Assembly: GCA_016929775.1 (NCBI GenBank)
Contig: JAFGIE010000186.1
Location: 1 to 50,347, forward strand
Origin: Anaerolineae bacterium
GTDB taxonomy: Bacteria; Chloroflexota; Anaerolineae; JAFGEY01
Direction of reading: 5' to 3'
DNA length: 50,347 nucleotides
Part shown: positions 24,322 through 33,682 of the stretch, piece by piece
Position numbering within the stretch: the first letter of the stretch is position 1
Layout of the letters: each line of letters opens with the position of its first letter
Translations under genes and position numbers: made by a program
The notes under the pieces: generated by a model
The model's input: the letters and a program-made list of their open reading frames with translations, nothing else
What the model was told of the DNA's origin: nothing
Databases searched by the model: none

Positions 24322-26421
24322 ATGCGATCCCCCCACACGCTGATGCACGATCTGGACATCATCGCGCAGCGTTTGCGCGCTGAACTGACCGCCGAGACCG
24401 TTCCGGCAGAGGAAGTGAGCGCCCATCTGGCGCGGCTTGCCCCTGACGGACGTTGGCCCGACATCGACTATGACGATCGATCGCGCACGCACTGGTCGCC
24501 AGGCCAACACGTCGCGCGCACGGCGCGCTTGGCGTCCGCCTATGCACAGTCGCTGTTCTACGCCGACGAGGGGGACGCCCTCTTGGCTGCCATCCGCTCG
24601 GCGCTGGCGTTGTGGGTGGAGCGCGACCCGCAGAGCGACAACTGGTGGTACAACTGCATCCACACACCCCGGCACGTGGGACAGATCCTGCTGCTGGTAG
24701 GCGACAACATCGCGCCGGCGGTGTGGGAGCGGGCAGCGGCGATCGTCCGCCGCAGCGGCTTCAGCCGCACAGGCGCCAACCTGACCTGGGAGGCGGGGAA
24801 CCTGCTCGTGCTGGCATGTGCGGCGCACGACCCCGACCTGCTGGAACAGGCGGTCGCGGCACTGAGCCGCGAGATCCGCATCACCACCGAGGAGGGCATT
24901 CAGCCCGATTGGAGCTTTCACCAGCACGGTCCCCAGCTCTACATGAGCAACTATGGCGAGGTCTTTTCAGCCGAGAACAGCCGCTTTGCCGTGCTCCTGG
25001 CAGGCACTGCCTACGCGCTCAGCGAGGAACAGATCCGCGCCCTCTCGGGGTTGGTGCGCGAGGGACAGCAGTGGTTCATCTGGGGGCGCCAGTTCGACTA
25101 TCACGCACAGGGCCGACAGCTGGACAGCCCGCGCGCCGCAGATCGCGCCGCCGGGTTCGCCGCGATCTGCCAACGCATGGCGCTCGCGGACCTGGAACAC
25201 GCTCAAGAGTACGCCGACCTATCGGAGCGCGTGACCGGCATCCAGGCGCCGGGCACAACGGGACCACGCGGCAACCGCCACTACTGGCGTTCCGACGTGA
25301 TGGTGCACCGCCCCGGCGGCTTTTACGCCTCGGTGCGCATGCACTCCACGCGCACCTATGCCACCGAAGTGCGCGTCAACCGCGAGAACCTCAAGGGGTA
25401 CCACCTTTCCGACGGGGTTTGCTACCTCATGCGGCGCGGCGACGAGTACCGCGACATTCAGCCCGTGTGGGACTGGCGCAAGCTGCCCGGCGCAACCTGC
25501 CGGGATACGACTGACCCGCTCCCCTACGGGCGCGACGTGCCCCCGCAGGGCACGACCGATTTCGTCGGCGGCGTCTCGGATGGGCGGGTGGGCGTTGCCG
25601 CCATGGACTATGGCCGGGACGGCGTCCAGGCGCGCAAGGCGTGGTTCTTTATGCCCGATGGGTGGGTAGCACTGGGCGCCGGCATCGCCAGCGCCAGCGA
25701 TGACCCGGTCACGACCTCGATCAACCAGTGCCTGCTCCGGTCGGACGTGCTCCTGTTGCGCGATGGAGAGCTAGAGGCGCTCGCCGGCATGCGCCTGCGC
25801 GGCGGTGACGTGCGCGGCGTCTACCACGACGGCGTGGGTTATTACGTGCTCGGCGCACACGACGTGGTCGTGCGCGCCGCCGAGCAGAGCGGCACGTGGA
25901 CGAGCATCGAGGAGCGCAGCCCTGACGACAGGCTGATCACCCAGCACGTCTTTTCGCTGTGGATCGAGCACGGGCGCCGCCCAGCCGGAGGCGGCTATGC
26001 CTACCGCATCGTGCCAGGGCTGGACGCGCGCGGCTTTGCGACGCACCCGGGCAGATTTCCCGTCACGGTCGTCGCGAACGACGCACGACTGCAAGCCGTC
26101 GCCTCGTCTGGATCGGCGCTCGTCCAGGCGGTGTTCTATGCTCCCGGTCGCCTGACCGCGGACGACGCCCTGTCGATCGAGGCAGAGGCGCCGTGCGCGC
26201 TGATCTTGCGGCGGCAAGCCGACGCCGCCACGCTGTCGATCGCCGACCCAACGCAGCTGCTCCGCCGCGTGCAGGTCCGCCTATCAGGGCGCTACGCCGG
26301 ACCAGGCTGCGCCTACGATCGCGCGCGCGAGAGCACGCTCGTCACGGTCGACCTGCCGGCGGACGCCTACGCGGGGCGCACGATCGAGGTGCGCCTGCGT
26401 GTGGGCCCAAAGTCCCCTTGA
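24322..26421 (+). CDS. Polysaccharide lyase family 8-like enzyme, cytoplasmic
   Basis: The 699-residue protein has the PL8 layout: an alpha/alpha toroid (to about 340), then beta-sandwich domains. PL8 enzymes (chondroitin, hyaluronan or xanthan lyases) cleave uronic-acid polymers by beta-elimination. Matching motifs are DNWWYNCIHTPR (about 109-120, with the Asn), DGSFHQHG-like DWSFHQHGPQLYMSNYGE (about 194-211, with catalytic His and Tyr) and KAWFFMPDGWVALGAGI in the beta domain. No signal peptide is seen, so it would act on imported oligosaccharides. ATG at 24322 follows CAAGGACGG; an in-frame TTG at 24226 is less convincing. Confidence 0.78.
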   Translation: MRSPHTLMHDLDIIAQRLRAELTAETVPAEEVSAHLARLAPDGRWPDIDYDDRSRTHWSPGQHVARTARLASAYAQSLFYADEGDALLAAIRSALALWVERDPQSDNWWYNCIHTPRHVGQILLLVGDNIAPAVWERAAAIVRRSGFSRTGANLTWEAGNLLVLACAAHDPDLLEQAVAALSREIRITTEEGIQPDWSFHQHGPQLYMSNYGEVFSAENSRFAVLLAGTAYALSEEQIRALSGLVREGQQWFIWGRQFDYHAQGRQLDSPRAADRAAGFAAICQRMALADLEHAQEYADLSERVTGIQAPGTTGPRGNRHYWRSDVMVHRPGGFYASVRMHSTRTYATEVRVNRENLKGYHLSDGVCYLMRRGDEYRDIQPVWDWRKLPGATCRDTTDPLPYGRDVPPQGTTDFVGGVSDGRVGVAAMDYGRDGVQARKAWFFMPDGWVALGAGIASASDDPVTTSINQCLLRSDVLLLRDGELEALAGMRLRGGDVRGVYHDGVGYYVLGAHDVVVRAAEQSGTWTSIEERSPDDRLITQHVFSLWIEHGRRPAGGGYAYRIVPGLDARGFATHPGRFPVTVVANDARLQAVASSGSALVQAVFYAPGRLTADDALSIEAEAPCALILRRQADAATLSIADPTQLLRRVQVRLSGRYAGPGCAYDRARESTLVTVDLPADAYAGRTIEVRLRVGPKSP

Positions 26422-26508
26422 GAGACAACTGCGCCTGAGCTAGACAGCGCATCACAGATCCGAGACCAGTTGCGCCGCAGCCCAACCTGGAGCAGAGGAG
26501 GAATCGTC

Positions 26509-27630
26509 GTGCCGTCGTCACACTCGGAGAAGGTGATCCACGAACTGCTGGACCTGGCGGACATTGCGGTCAACGGCAGTCGCCCATGGGACATCCAGAT
26601 CCACGACCCACGCCTATACGATCGCGTCCTGCGGGACGGGACGCTCGGCCTGGGAGAAGGCTACATGGATGGCTGGTGGGACTGTGAAGCGATCGACCAG
26701 CTCGTCGACCGCGCACTGCGCGCCGACCTGGAGACCAAGGTCAGCCGCAATTGGCGCCTGATCCTGCACGTCCTGCGCTCGAGGCTGCTCAACCTACAGG
26801 CCCCACGCCTGGCTTTCGAGGTCGGGGAGCAGCACTATGACCTGGGCAATGACCTGTACCAGGCAATGCTCGACAAGCGGCTGAACTATACCTGCGGCTA
26901 CTGGCGGGACGCCGCCACGCTGGACGAAGCGCAGGAGGCCAAGCTCGAGCTGGTCTGCAAAAAGATCGGACTCGAACCGGGCATGCGCGTGCTCGAGCTG
27001 GGCTGCGGTTGGGGCAGCTTTGCCAAGTATGCGGCAGAGCGATATGGCGCGCAGGTACTGGGCGTGACCGTCTCCAAGGAGCAGGTCGCACTGGGGATGG
27101 AGCTGTGCCAGGGGCTGCCCGTCGAGCTGCGTTTGCAGGACTATCGCGAGGTCGAGGGCACGTACGATGCCGTGATCTCGATCGGCATCATGGAGCACGT
27201 CGGCTACAAGAACTACCGGACCTACATGCGGGTCGTCGACCGCTGCCTCGCCGAGGGCGGCATCGCCTTCGTGCACACCATCGGCTCCAACCTGAGCGCG
27301 ACCACCGCCAACCCGTGGACCAACAAGTACATCTTTCCGAACGGCATGCTGCCCTCGATCGCCCAACTGGGCAAGGCGATGGAGGGGCTGTTTGTCATGG
27401 AGGATTGGCACAACATCGGGCCGCACTATGACAAGACGTTGATGGCCTGGCACGCCAACTTTGAGGCGGCGTGGCCCGAGCTCCAGCGCAACTATGACGA
27501 GCGCTTCCGCCGCATGTGGCGCTTCTACCTGTTGAGTTCTGCCGGCGGGTTCCGGGCGCGCGGTACACAGCTGTGGCAGATCGTCATGACCCGCCCCGGC
27601 ACCCCGCAGCCGGACTGCCGGTTCAGCTAG
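26509..27630 (+). CDS. cfa: Cyclopropane-fatty-acyl-phospholipid synthase family methyltransferase
   Basis: The 373-residue enzyme transfers a methylene or methyl group from S-adenosylmethionine to unsaturated phospholipid acyl chains at the membrane surface. The CFA N-terminal part (ADIAVNGSRPWDIQIHDPRL) is followed by HYDLGNDLYQAMLDKRLNYT (about 106-125) and the SAM motif RVLELGCGWGSFAKYAAERYG (motif I within about 150-170). SIGIMEHVGYKNY (about 214-226) and the end-segment QLWQIVMTRPG complete the family pattern. The GTG at 26509 is chosen for the GAGGAGGAATC site. The FAD reductase starts 9 nt after its stop. Confidence 0.88.
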   Translation: MPSSHSEKVIHELLDLADIAVNGSRPWDIQIHDPRLYDRVLRDGTLGLGEGYMDGWWDCEAIDQLVDRALRADLETKVSRNWRLILHVLRSRLLNLQAPRLAFEVGEQHYDLGNDLYQAMLDKRLNYTCGYWRDAATLDEAQEAKLELVCKKIGLEPGMRVLELGCGWGSFAKYAAERYGAQVLGVTVSKEQVALGMELCQGLPVELRLQDYREVEGTYDAVISIGIMEHVGYKNYRTYMRVVDRCLAEGGIAFVHTIGSNLSATTANPWTNKYIFPNGMLPSIAQLGKAMEGLFVMEDWHNIGPHYDKTLMAWHANFEAAWPELQRNYDERFRRMWRFYLLSSAGGFRARGTQLWQIVMTRPGTPQPDCRFS

Positions 27631-27639
27631 GCGCGCCCG

Positions 27640-28611
27640 GTGCACCGCACAGAGGTCGTGATCGTCGGCGGCGGGCCCGCGGGCGCAGCCTGCGCGGGGC
27701 GGCTGCGGCAGCGCGGCGTCGACTGTCTGATCCTCGACCGGCGCCGCTTCCCGCGCGCCAAGCCGTGCGCCGGCTGGATCACGCCGCTGGTGCTGCGCGA
27801 CCTCGACCTCGCCCCGGCGGACTATCCGGGCGGGTTGACCACCTTTGCCGCGCTGGTCATCTCGATCCGTGGTCTCACCTTCCGCCTCCCGACCCGGCAG
27901 CACGCCATCCGCCGCTGTGAGTTCGACGACTGGCTGCTGCGCCGGGCACAGGTCCCTGTGCACCACCACCAGGTGCGGACGATCGATCAGGTCGGGGGCG
28001 CCTACGTCGTGGACGGCGCCTTTGCCGCCAAGTACGTGGTCGGCGCTGGCGGGACGCGCTGCCCCGTGCGCCGGGCCCTGTTCCAGGGCGCGGAACCCCG
28101 GGACGCCGGATCGCTGGTCGTCACCCTCGAAGAAGAGTTCCCCTATCCGCATACCGACCCGCACTGCCGCCTGTGGTTCCTGGAGCACGGCTTGCCCGGC
28201 TATGCCTGGTACGTGCCCAAGGCCAACGGGATCGTCAACGTGGGAATTGGCGGGAAGGCTGAACCGCTGCGGGCCCGGGGCGACCCCCTGAAGCGCCACT
28301 GGGGACTGCTGCTGGACAAGCTGGACCGGCTGGGGCTGGTGCGCGGGCGCGCCTTCCGCCCACGCGGCTATGCCTACTACCTCCGCCAGGACCATCCCGA
28401 GGTGCGGCGCGACAACGCCCTCCTGGTCGGCGACGCAGTGGGCCTGGCGACGCTCGACATGGGCGAGGGGATCGGCCCGGCGGTCCGCAGCGGGCTGCTC
28501 GCGGCGGAGGCGATCCTTCACGACAGCGACTATGACGCCGCGTCGATCCCCAGGCTCTCGCTGCTGCCGAGCCTGGGCAGGTTCCGCGCTGCTCGCCGCC
28601 CGCCGCCATAG
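27640..28611 (+). CDS. Geranylgeranyl-reductase-family FAD oxidoreductase
   Basis: The 323-residue flavoprotein has an N-terminal FAD motif (VVIVGGGPAGAACAGRLRQRG, of which GGGPAGAACAG is the dinucleotide loop) and KPCAGWITP, the conserved PCxGG-like cysteine loop. The second FAD motif is GDAVGLATLDMGEGIGPAV (about 265-283). Members reduce C=C bonds in isoprenoid or lipid chains. It is shorter than usual (about 370-400), with an abbreviated C-terminal part. Coupling to cfa (9-nt gap) suggests it acts on the lipid made by that enzyme, for instance reducing a methylene intermediate. That is inference. GTG at 27640 is the only start close to the FAD motif. Confidence 0.75.
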   Translation: MHRTEVVIVGGGPAGAACAGRLRQRGVDCLILDRRRFPRAKPCAGWITPLVLRDLDLAPADYPGGLTTFAALVISIRGLTFRLPTRQHAIRRCEFDDWLLRRAQVPVHHHQVRTIDQVGGAYVVDGAFAAKYVVGAGGTRCPVRRALFQGAEPRDAGSLVVTLEEEFPYPHTDPHCRLWFLEHGLPGYAWYVPKANGIVNVGIGGKAEPLRARGDPLKRHWGLLLDKLDRLGLVRGRAFRPRGYAYYLRQDHPEVRRDNALLVGDAVGLATLDMGEGIGPAVRSGLLAAEAILHDSDYDAASIPRLSLLPSLGRFRAARRPPP

Positions 28612-28645
28612 CCTCGCTCGCCGCTACCCCCAGCCGATCCTGTCT

Positions 28646-28673
28646 TTGACAATCTCGGCAAACCAAGTAGACT
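28646..28673 (+). promoter_or_regulatory. Promoter of the M81 peptidase gene
   Basis: Perfect TTGACA (28646-28651), 16 nt, TAGACT (28668-28673). The start codon is at 28719. Confidence 0.6.
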
Positions 28674-28718
28674 AGTGAGCGAGCAGGTGTGGTGCGATAG
28701 GCAACCTGGGAGGGTGCG

Positions 28719-30203
28719 ATGCGCATTGCCCTGGGCGGCATCACGCACGAAGCGAACACCTTCTGCCCCTACGTCGCCGACATGGCCGATTTCGAGGCCC
28801 GGTACCTGGCGCGCGGCGAGGCGATACTCGACGACTGGCAGTCGACGCGCACCGAGCACGCCGGCGCCCTGACCGTCCTCGCGGCAGACCCCACGTGCAC
28901 GATCGTCCCTACGCTGCTGGCGCGCGCGCTTTCGAGCGCTCCGATCCGCGGCGACACGTTGCGCAGCCTGCTCGGCGAGCTGCTCGACCGCCTCCGCGCT
29001 GCGCTCCCCCTCGACGGCGTGCTGCTGGTGCTACACGGCGCGATGATGGCGGAGGACGAGCCAGACGCCACCGGCGCGATCCTCGAGCGGGTGCGCGCGC
29101 TCGTGGGCCCTGCCGTGCCCGTCGTCGGCACGCTCGACCTACACGCCAACGTCACCGCGCGCATGGTGGGCGCGGCAACCGCCCTGATCGGCTACCACAC
29201 TGCGCCGCACGTCGACATGTTCGAGACCGGGCAGCGCGCGGCGGAGATCTTGGCGGCGACCATCGCGCGCCGCATCGCGCCAACCACCGCCCTCGAGCGC
29301 CTGCCCATGCTCCTGCCCCCCGAAAACAGCACCCACAACTGGGGCCCCCTGGCCCAGGTGATCGATCGCGCGCTCGAGCTGGAACGCAGCGGCGCCGTGC
29401 TGCACGCCGGCGTCTACCCCGTCCAGCCGTGGATGGACACCGAGGACGTCGCCGCCTCGATCGTGGTGATCGCGGATCGCGACCCGCACGCGGCGCAGCG
29501 CCACGCGCACGACCTGGCAGCGGCCTTTTGGGCCCGGCGGCACGCGTTCGTCACGGACCTGGTGCCCCCCGACGAGGCAGTGCGCCGCGCCCTGTCGCGC
29601 CAAGCAGGGACGGTGATCCTGTGCGACTCTGCCGACAGCACGACGTCCGGTTCGACGGGCGACAGCACGGCGATCTTCAGCGCACTGCTGCGCGCGGCGC
29701 CCTTCCGAGAGCCTGCGTTGGCGAACGTCGTGGACCGGCGCGCCGTGGCGCAGGCGATCGAGGCGGGCGTGGGCGCTCCGGTCCGGGTCGTGGTCGGCGG
29801 ATCGGTCGCTCCCGGCTACTTCCGCCCGGTCCCGTTCACCGGGACCGTCAAGACGATCTCGGATGGGACCTTTACGTTCAGGGGGCCTGGCATGCGGGGC
29901 GTGCCCCACCACATGGGACGCACCGTCGTCCTGGTGTGCAACGGCATCCACCTCGTCGTGATGGAGCGCGCCGTCTCGCAGTGGGACCCACAGCTCTACC
30001 GCAGCCTGGGACTGGACCCAGCGGATGCGCGCGTGGTGCAGGTCAAGTCGCCCATGGCCTTCCGCGCCGCCTACGACGGCATCTACGACGAGGTGATCGT
30101 CGTCGCCGCACCCGGCGCCGCCAACCCGCAACTCGCGACGCTGCCCTGGCAGCGCCTGCCCAGGCCGATCTATCCCCTTGACCCGGACCTGGCTTGGCCG
30201 TAG
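28719..30203 (+). CDS. M81-family metallopeptidase (MlrC/microcystinase C-like)
   Basis: The 494-residue protein belongs to the M81 group, zinc enzymes related to MlrC, which finishes microcystin breakdown. Many members are of unknown substrate. The family signatures are in order: IALGGITHEANTF (3-15), VLLVLHGAMMAEDEPDATG (about 102-120), GTLDLHANVTARM (about 136-148, LDLHAN motif), YHTAPHVDM, and DSADSTTSGSTGDSTA (about 303-318). No signal peptide. It is followed after 11 nt by a class III aminotransferase, so an amidohydrolase-like role in degrading an amino compound is plausible. Length is normal. Confidence 0.83.
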   Translation: MRIALGGITHEANTFCPYVADMADFEARYLARGEAILDDWQSTRTEHAGALTVLAADPTCTIVPTLLARALSSAPIRGDTLRSLLGELLDRLRAALPLDGVLLVLHGAMMAEDEPDATGAILERVRALVGPAVPVVGTLDLHANVTARMVGAATALIGYHTAPHVDMFETGQRAAEILAATIARRIAPTTALERLPMLLPPENSTHNWGPLAQVIDRALELERSGAVLHAGVYPVQPWMDTEDVAASIVVIADRDPHAAQRHAHDLAAAFWARRHAFVTDLVPPDEAVRRALSRQAGTVILCDSADSTTSGSTGDSTAIFSALLRAAPFREPALANVVDRRAVAQAIEAGVGAPVRVVVGGSVAPGYFRPVPFTGTVKTISDGTFTFRGPGMRGVPHHMGRTVVLVCNGIHLVVMERAVSQWDPQLYRSLGLDPADARVVQVKSPMAFRAAYDGIYDEVIVVAAPGAANPQLATLPWQRLPRPIYPLDPDLAWP

Positions 30204-30214
30204 AGGAGGATGCG

Positions 30215-31534
30215 ATGTCCGGATCTGGATCACTGCCGCTCGAGAGGACGCGCGCGCTCTGGGCGCGCGCCCGGCGCGTCATGCCGGGTGGGGTCAACGC
30301 CTCGGCGCGCGCCAACGGGGCGCTCGGTCACCCGCTCTACTTCCAGCGGGGCGAGGGCGCCTACCTGTACGACGTGGACGGCAACCGCTACATCGACTAC
30401 TGTACCTCGCACGGAGCGAGCTTGCTGGGACACGGGCACCCGGCGGTCGTCCAAGCCGTGCAGGAAGCGCTGTCGATGGGCGTGCTCTTGGCGTGTGAGA
30501 CGGCGATCCAGGTCGAGGTGGCGGAGCGGCTGCTCGCCCTGTTCCCGGGCATGGAGATGGTGCGCTATGCCTGCTCGGGCACTGAGACGACCTGGCACGC
30601 GCTGCGCATCGCGCGCGCCTACACGGGTCGGTATGGCGTCGTCAAGTTCGAAGGCCACTATCACGGCGTCAACGACACCGTGGGCTACAGCCACTGGCCC
30701 GCGCTCGATCAGGCGGGCCCGGCGCGCCACCCGCGCCCCGTCCCCGACTCGGCAGGCATCCCGCCGGCGAACGACGCGTTGATCACCGTCCTGCCCTTCA
30801 ACGACGTGGAGGCGTTCGAGCGCTGTATGCGCGAGCAGGCGGGCACGCTGGCGGCGGTGATCATGGAGCCGGTCAACTATGACTCGTGTGGCCTCGTGCC
30901 GACGCCCGCCTTCCTGCACACCGTGCGCGCACGGACCCGCGAGCTGGGCGTGGTCCTGATCTTTGACGAGGTGCTCTCTGGCTTTCGCGTGCGGCCCGGG
31001 CCCGCCCTCGGCGCGGCGTGCATCCCCGACATGACCGTGCTCGGCAAGGCGGTCGGCGGCGGGATGCCCATCTCGGCGTTCATGGGCACGCGCGCGATCA
31101 TGGAGACCTGCACGCCCGTGGGCCCCGCGCTGCACAGCGGCACGTACAACGCCCCGCCCGCCATGGTGATCGCCATCCGCGCCCTCCTCGACGAGGTGAC
31201 GCAGCCCGGGTTCTACGCCCATCTCGACGCGCTGGGCGAGCGGCTCTATGCCGGGATGCGCGAGATCATGTCGCGGCGCGGGATCACAGCCTGGGTCCAG
31301 GGGGTCGGCGCGCGCTTTGGGCTGCTCTTTGGCCTGGACGAAGAGCCGCACGACTACCGCGACGTCGCACGGCAGGACATGGACATGATGCGCCGCTTCC
31401 ACCTTGCCTGCCTCCGGCGCGGCGTGTACCTGCACTATGTCTCGCCGCACCACGGCTACTCGAGCGCGCACACTGTGGCGGACGTCGACGAGACACTGGA
31501 CCGCATGGACGGCGCAGCCCGCGAGCTGGCGTAG
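30215..31534 (+). CDS. Class III PLP aminotransferase, glutamate-1-semialdehyde aminomutase-like
   Basis: The 439-residue enzyme shows the GSA-aminomutase series: RRVMPGGVNASARAN (about 21-35), the SGTETTWHALRIARAYTGR helix, FEGHYHG, VIMEPVNYD, LIFDEVLSGFR (Asp binds the PLP pyridine) and the PLP lysine in TVLGKAVGGGMP (about 275-286). HemL proper would show SGTEAT and SPVRA, while here SGTETT and NASARAN occur. With no haem genes nearby, this is more likely a catabolic transaminase or mutase. ATG at 30215 follows AGAGGAGGATGCG; the open frame extends to 30194 without support. The gene is in one operon with the M81 gene. Confidence 0.85.
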   Translation: MSGSGSLPLERTRALWARARRVMPGGVNASARANGALGHPLYFQRGEGAYLYDVDGNRYIDYCTSHGASLLGHGHPAVVQAVQEALSMGVLLACETAIQVEVAERLLALFPGMEMVRYACSGTETTWHALRIARAYTGRYGVVKFEGHYHGVNDTVGYSHWPALDQAGPARHPRPVPDSAGIPPANDALITVLPFNDVEAFERCMREQAGTLAAVIMEPVNYDSCGLVPTPAFLHTVRARTRELGVVLIFDEVLSGFRVRPGPALGAACIPDMTVLGKAVGGGMPISAFMGTRAIMETCTPVGPALHSGTYNAPPAMVIAIRALLDEVTQPGFYAHLDALGERLYAGMREIMSRRGITAWVQGVGARFGLLFGLDEEPHDYRDVARQDMDMMRRFHLACLRRGVYLHYVSPHHGYSSAHTVADVDETLDRMDGAARELA

Positions 31535-31737
31535 CCCCTCGGGCGGGCGCCCTAGACACGCACACCACGCGACGGCGGCGCGGCAATCGGTGAGCGCACA
31601 GGGAAGAGGCGCGCAGCGGGAGCGGGCACGTGGCAAGGGACTGCCATCCCGCGAGGGGTGACGGGGCACGCTGGCAGGGCGCGCGGCAGCACAGGATCCG
31701 GCAGAGTGGCAAGCGAGGTGATGGCACAGGAGGACCG

Positions 31738-32568
31738 ATGACAGAGAGGTTCAAGTTCTGCATTCTGTTCGAAGAGGCGCCGGGACGCGATCTGGCGCAG
31801 ATCGCGCCGGGCTGGGAAATGGCCGAGATCCCGGTAGCGCTGATGGTCAAACCGTTCGAGAGCGCCGCAAACTGGGCGCAGCAGCGCCGCGTGATCGCTT
31901 CCTGGTCGCAGCTGCCGCCGATCAAGGCCTCGAGCCACTTTCTCCAGTTCTGGGGCTTGACGCCGGTCGGACCCGGGGTAGACTGGGATCAGCTCGAGTT
32001 CTGGACAAAGCGTGCCTTTGCGCGCCTGGCGGGCCTGGGCGTCGAGACGGTGGGCGTGTACGGCAGCTTTTTCGTGGGGCCAGAGGGCTTTTCGCAGGCC
32101 AAGGCCATGGATCAGGCGATCCGGTTCGTCGATCGGATGGCAGACTATGCCGAGATGTACGACATGCTGGTCGCGCTGGAACCGACGGCGGACCCCAAGT
32201 CGCTGTGGCCGATGTACCTCGACGGGATCCGGTTCGCCAAGCACGAGATCGGGCGCCCGTCGGTGCGGGTGATGGCGGACATCAACTACTTTCTCAAGGG
32301 GAACCAGCCGCTGGAGCTGCTCGCCCAGGAACCCGCCTACTGCCTGCACGTGCACATCGCGGGAGAACACGCGCAGCCGGGCGTCGGCGACATGGACGAC
32401 CTGTTCTTGCGCCTGTTCCGCATCCTGCGCGACATCGGCTACACGCGCGGCGTGTCGGCAGCCTGCCCGTGGGTCAGCACCAGCGGTGGGCCGGTCGATT
32501 TCGGCGCAGAGACAGCCAAGTCCTTGGCCTATCTCCAGGCTTTGCGCGAGAGTGTGTACGCCGAGTAG
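31738..32568 (+). CDS. Sugar-phosphate isomerase/epimerase-like TIM barrel
   Basis: The 276-residue protein has the xylose-isomerase-like barrel. Likely metal ligands sit at strand ends: Glu in VALEPTADP, Asp in VMADINYFLKGNQ, and His in HVHIAGEHAQPG. Members include sugar epimerases, AP endonuclease IV relatives and inosose dehydratases, so the substrate is open. The position between an aminotransferase and a GH5 enzyme favours sugar metabolism. ATG at 31738 follows CACAGGAGGACCG. The 203 nt before it carry no recognisable gene. Confidence 0.7.
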   Translation: MTERFKFCILFEEAPGRDLAQIAPGWEMAEIPVALMVKPFESAANWAQQRRVIASWSQLPPIKASSHFLQFWGLTPVGPGVDWDQLEFWTKRAFARLAGLGVETVGVYGSFFVGPEGFSQAKAMDQAIRFVDRMADYAEMYDMLVALEPTADPKSLWPMYLDGIRFAKHEIGRPSVRVMADINYFLKGNQPLELLAQEPAYCLHVHIAGEHAQPGVGDMDDLFLRLFRILRDIGYTRGVSAACPWVSTSGGPVDFGAETAKSLAYLQALRESVYAE

Positions 32569-32628
32569 CGCCTGGGCACTACAGCGTGCCTGTGGCGGAC
32601 GACTAGGCGAGTGCAAAGGAGCGAAAAG

Positions 32629-33582
32629 ATGGCTCAGCAAGTAGATGCGTTTGGGCAGAACCGGCGCCTCGGTCGGGGCGTCAACGTGATCGGCTACGAC
32701 CGCGCGCTGTGGCAGTCGCGGGACATGGGGCGGATGCGCGAGCGGCACTTCCGGCTGATCGCGGAAGCCGGGTTCGACCACGTCCGGATCAACCTGCATC
32801 CCTTTGCGTTCATGGGCAGCGCGCCCGACTATGCGATCCAGGCAGGATGGCTCGACACCCTCGATTGGGCTGTCGCGCAGGCGCTGGACGTCGGCCTCGC
32901 CGTGATCTTGGACATGCACGAGTTCATCGCGATCGGCCGAGACCCGGTGGGCCTCAAGCCCAGGCTTATGGCGACGTGGGACCAGTTGGGCGCGCGCTAC
33001 CGCGGCTATCCGCCCACGGTGCTGTTCGAGCTCCTGAATGAGCCCAACGGGGCGCTCACCCCGGCGCTGTGGAACGACTACCTCGTCGCGCCCTATGAGC
33101 TCGTCCGCCGTACCAATCCAGAGCGGACACTGATCATCGGCCCGGCGTGGTGGAACGGGATCGACTATCTCGACGAACTGGAGCTGCCTGAGTCGGATCG
33201 CAACATCATCGCCACCGTTCACTACTACCACCCTATGCCCTTCACCCACCAGGGCGCGCCTTGGACCGAGCATCGCGACCTGTCGGGCGTCGAATGGCTG
33301 GGCACGCCCGAGGAACGGTCCCTGATCGCGCGCGAGCTGGGCGGGGTGCAGCGCTGGGCAGAACAGCACGATCGCCCGATCCTCCTCGGCGAGTTCGGCG
33401 CCTACGAGGCGGCGGACATGGCATCGCGCGCACGATGGACGGGCTATGTGGCCCGCGAGTGCGAGCGCATGGGGTGGAGCTGGTCGTACTGGCAGTTCGA
33501 CTCTGACTTTGTGCTGTACGACATCGACCGGGACGGCTGGGTCACGCCGATCCGCGACGCGCTGATCCCGCCCCAGGCGTAG
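32629..33582 (+). CDS. Glycoside hydrolase family 5-like cellulase-fold enzyme, cytoplasmic
   Basis: The 317-residue (beta/alpha)8 enzyme carries the clan GH-A motifs: FDHVRINLHPF (about 46-56), LFELLNEPNGA (about 132-142, acid/base Glu in NEP), HYYHPMPFTHQG and ILLGEFGAYEA (about 250-260, nucleophile Glu). WSYWQFDSDF closes the barrel. It hydrolyses beta-glycosidic bonds, probably of glucans or mannans. It lacks a signal peptide and carbohydrate-binding modules. ATG at 32629 follows CAAAGGAGCG. The start is 60 nt after the TIM-barrel gene, so co-transcription is likely. Confidence 0.82.
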   Translation: MAQQVDAFGQNRRLGRGVNVIGYDRALWQSRDMGRMRERHFRLIAEAGFDHVRINLHPFAFMGSAPDYAIQAGWLDTLDWAVAQALDVGLAVILDMHEFIAIGRDPVGLKPRLMATWDQLGARYRGYPPTVLFELLNEPNGALTPALWNDYLVAPYELVRRTNPERTLIIGPAWWNGIDYLDELELPESDRNIIATVHYYHPMPFTHQGAPWTEHRDLSGVEWLGTPEERSLIARELGGVQRWAEQHDRPILLGEFGAYEAADMASRARWTGYVARECERMGWSWSYWQFDSDFVLYDIDRDGWVTPIRDALIPPQA

Positions 33583-33682
33583 GAGGCGGGCCCGCGCGCC
33601 GCTCGTACGCGCGGCGTCCCATGCCACAACGGCGCGCGCCGGCTTGCTGCTCGTACGAGCCCCCGGCGCAGGAGAGATGATC

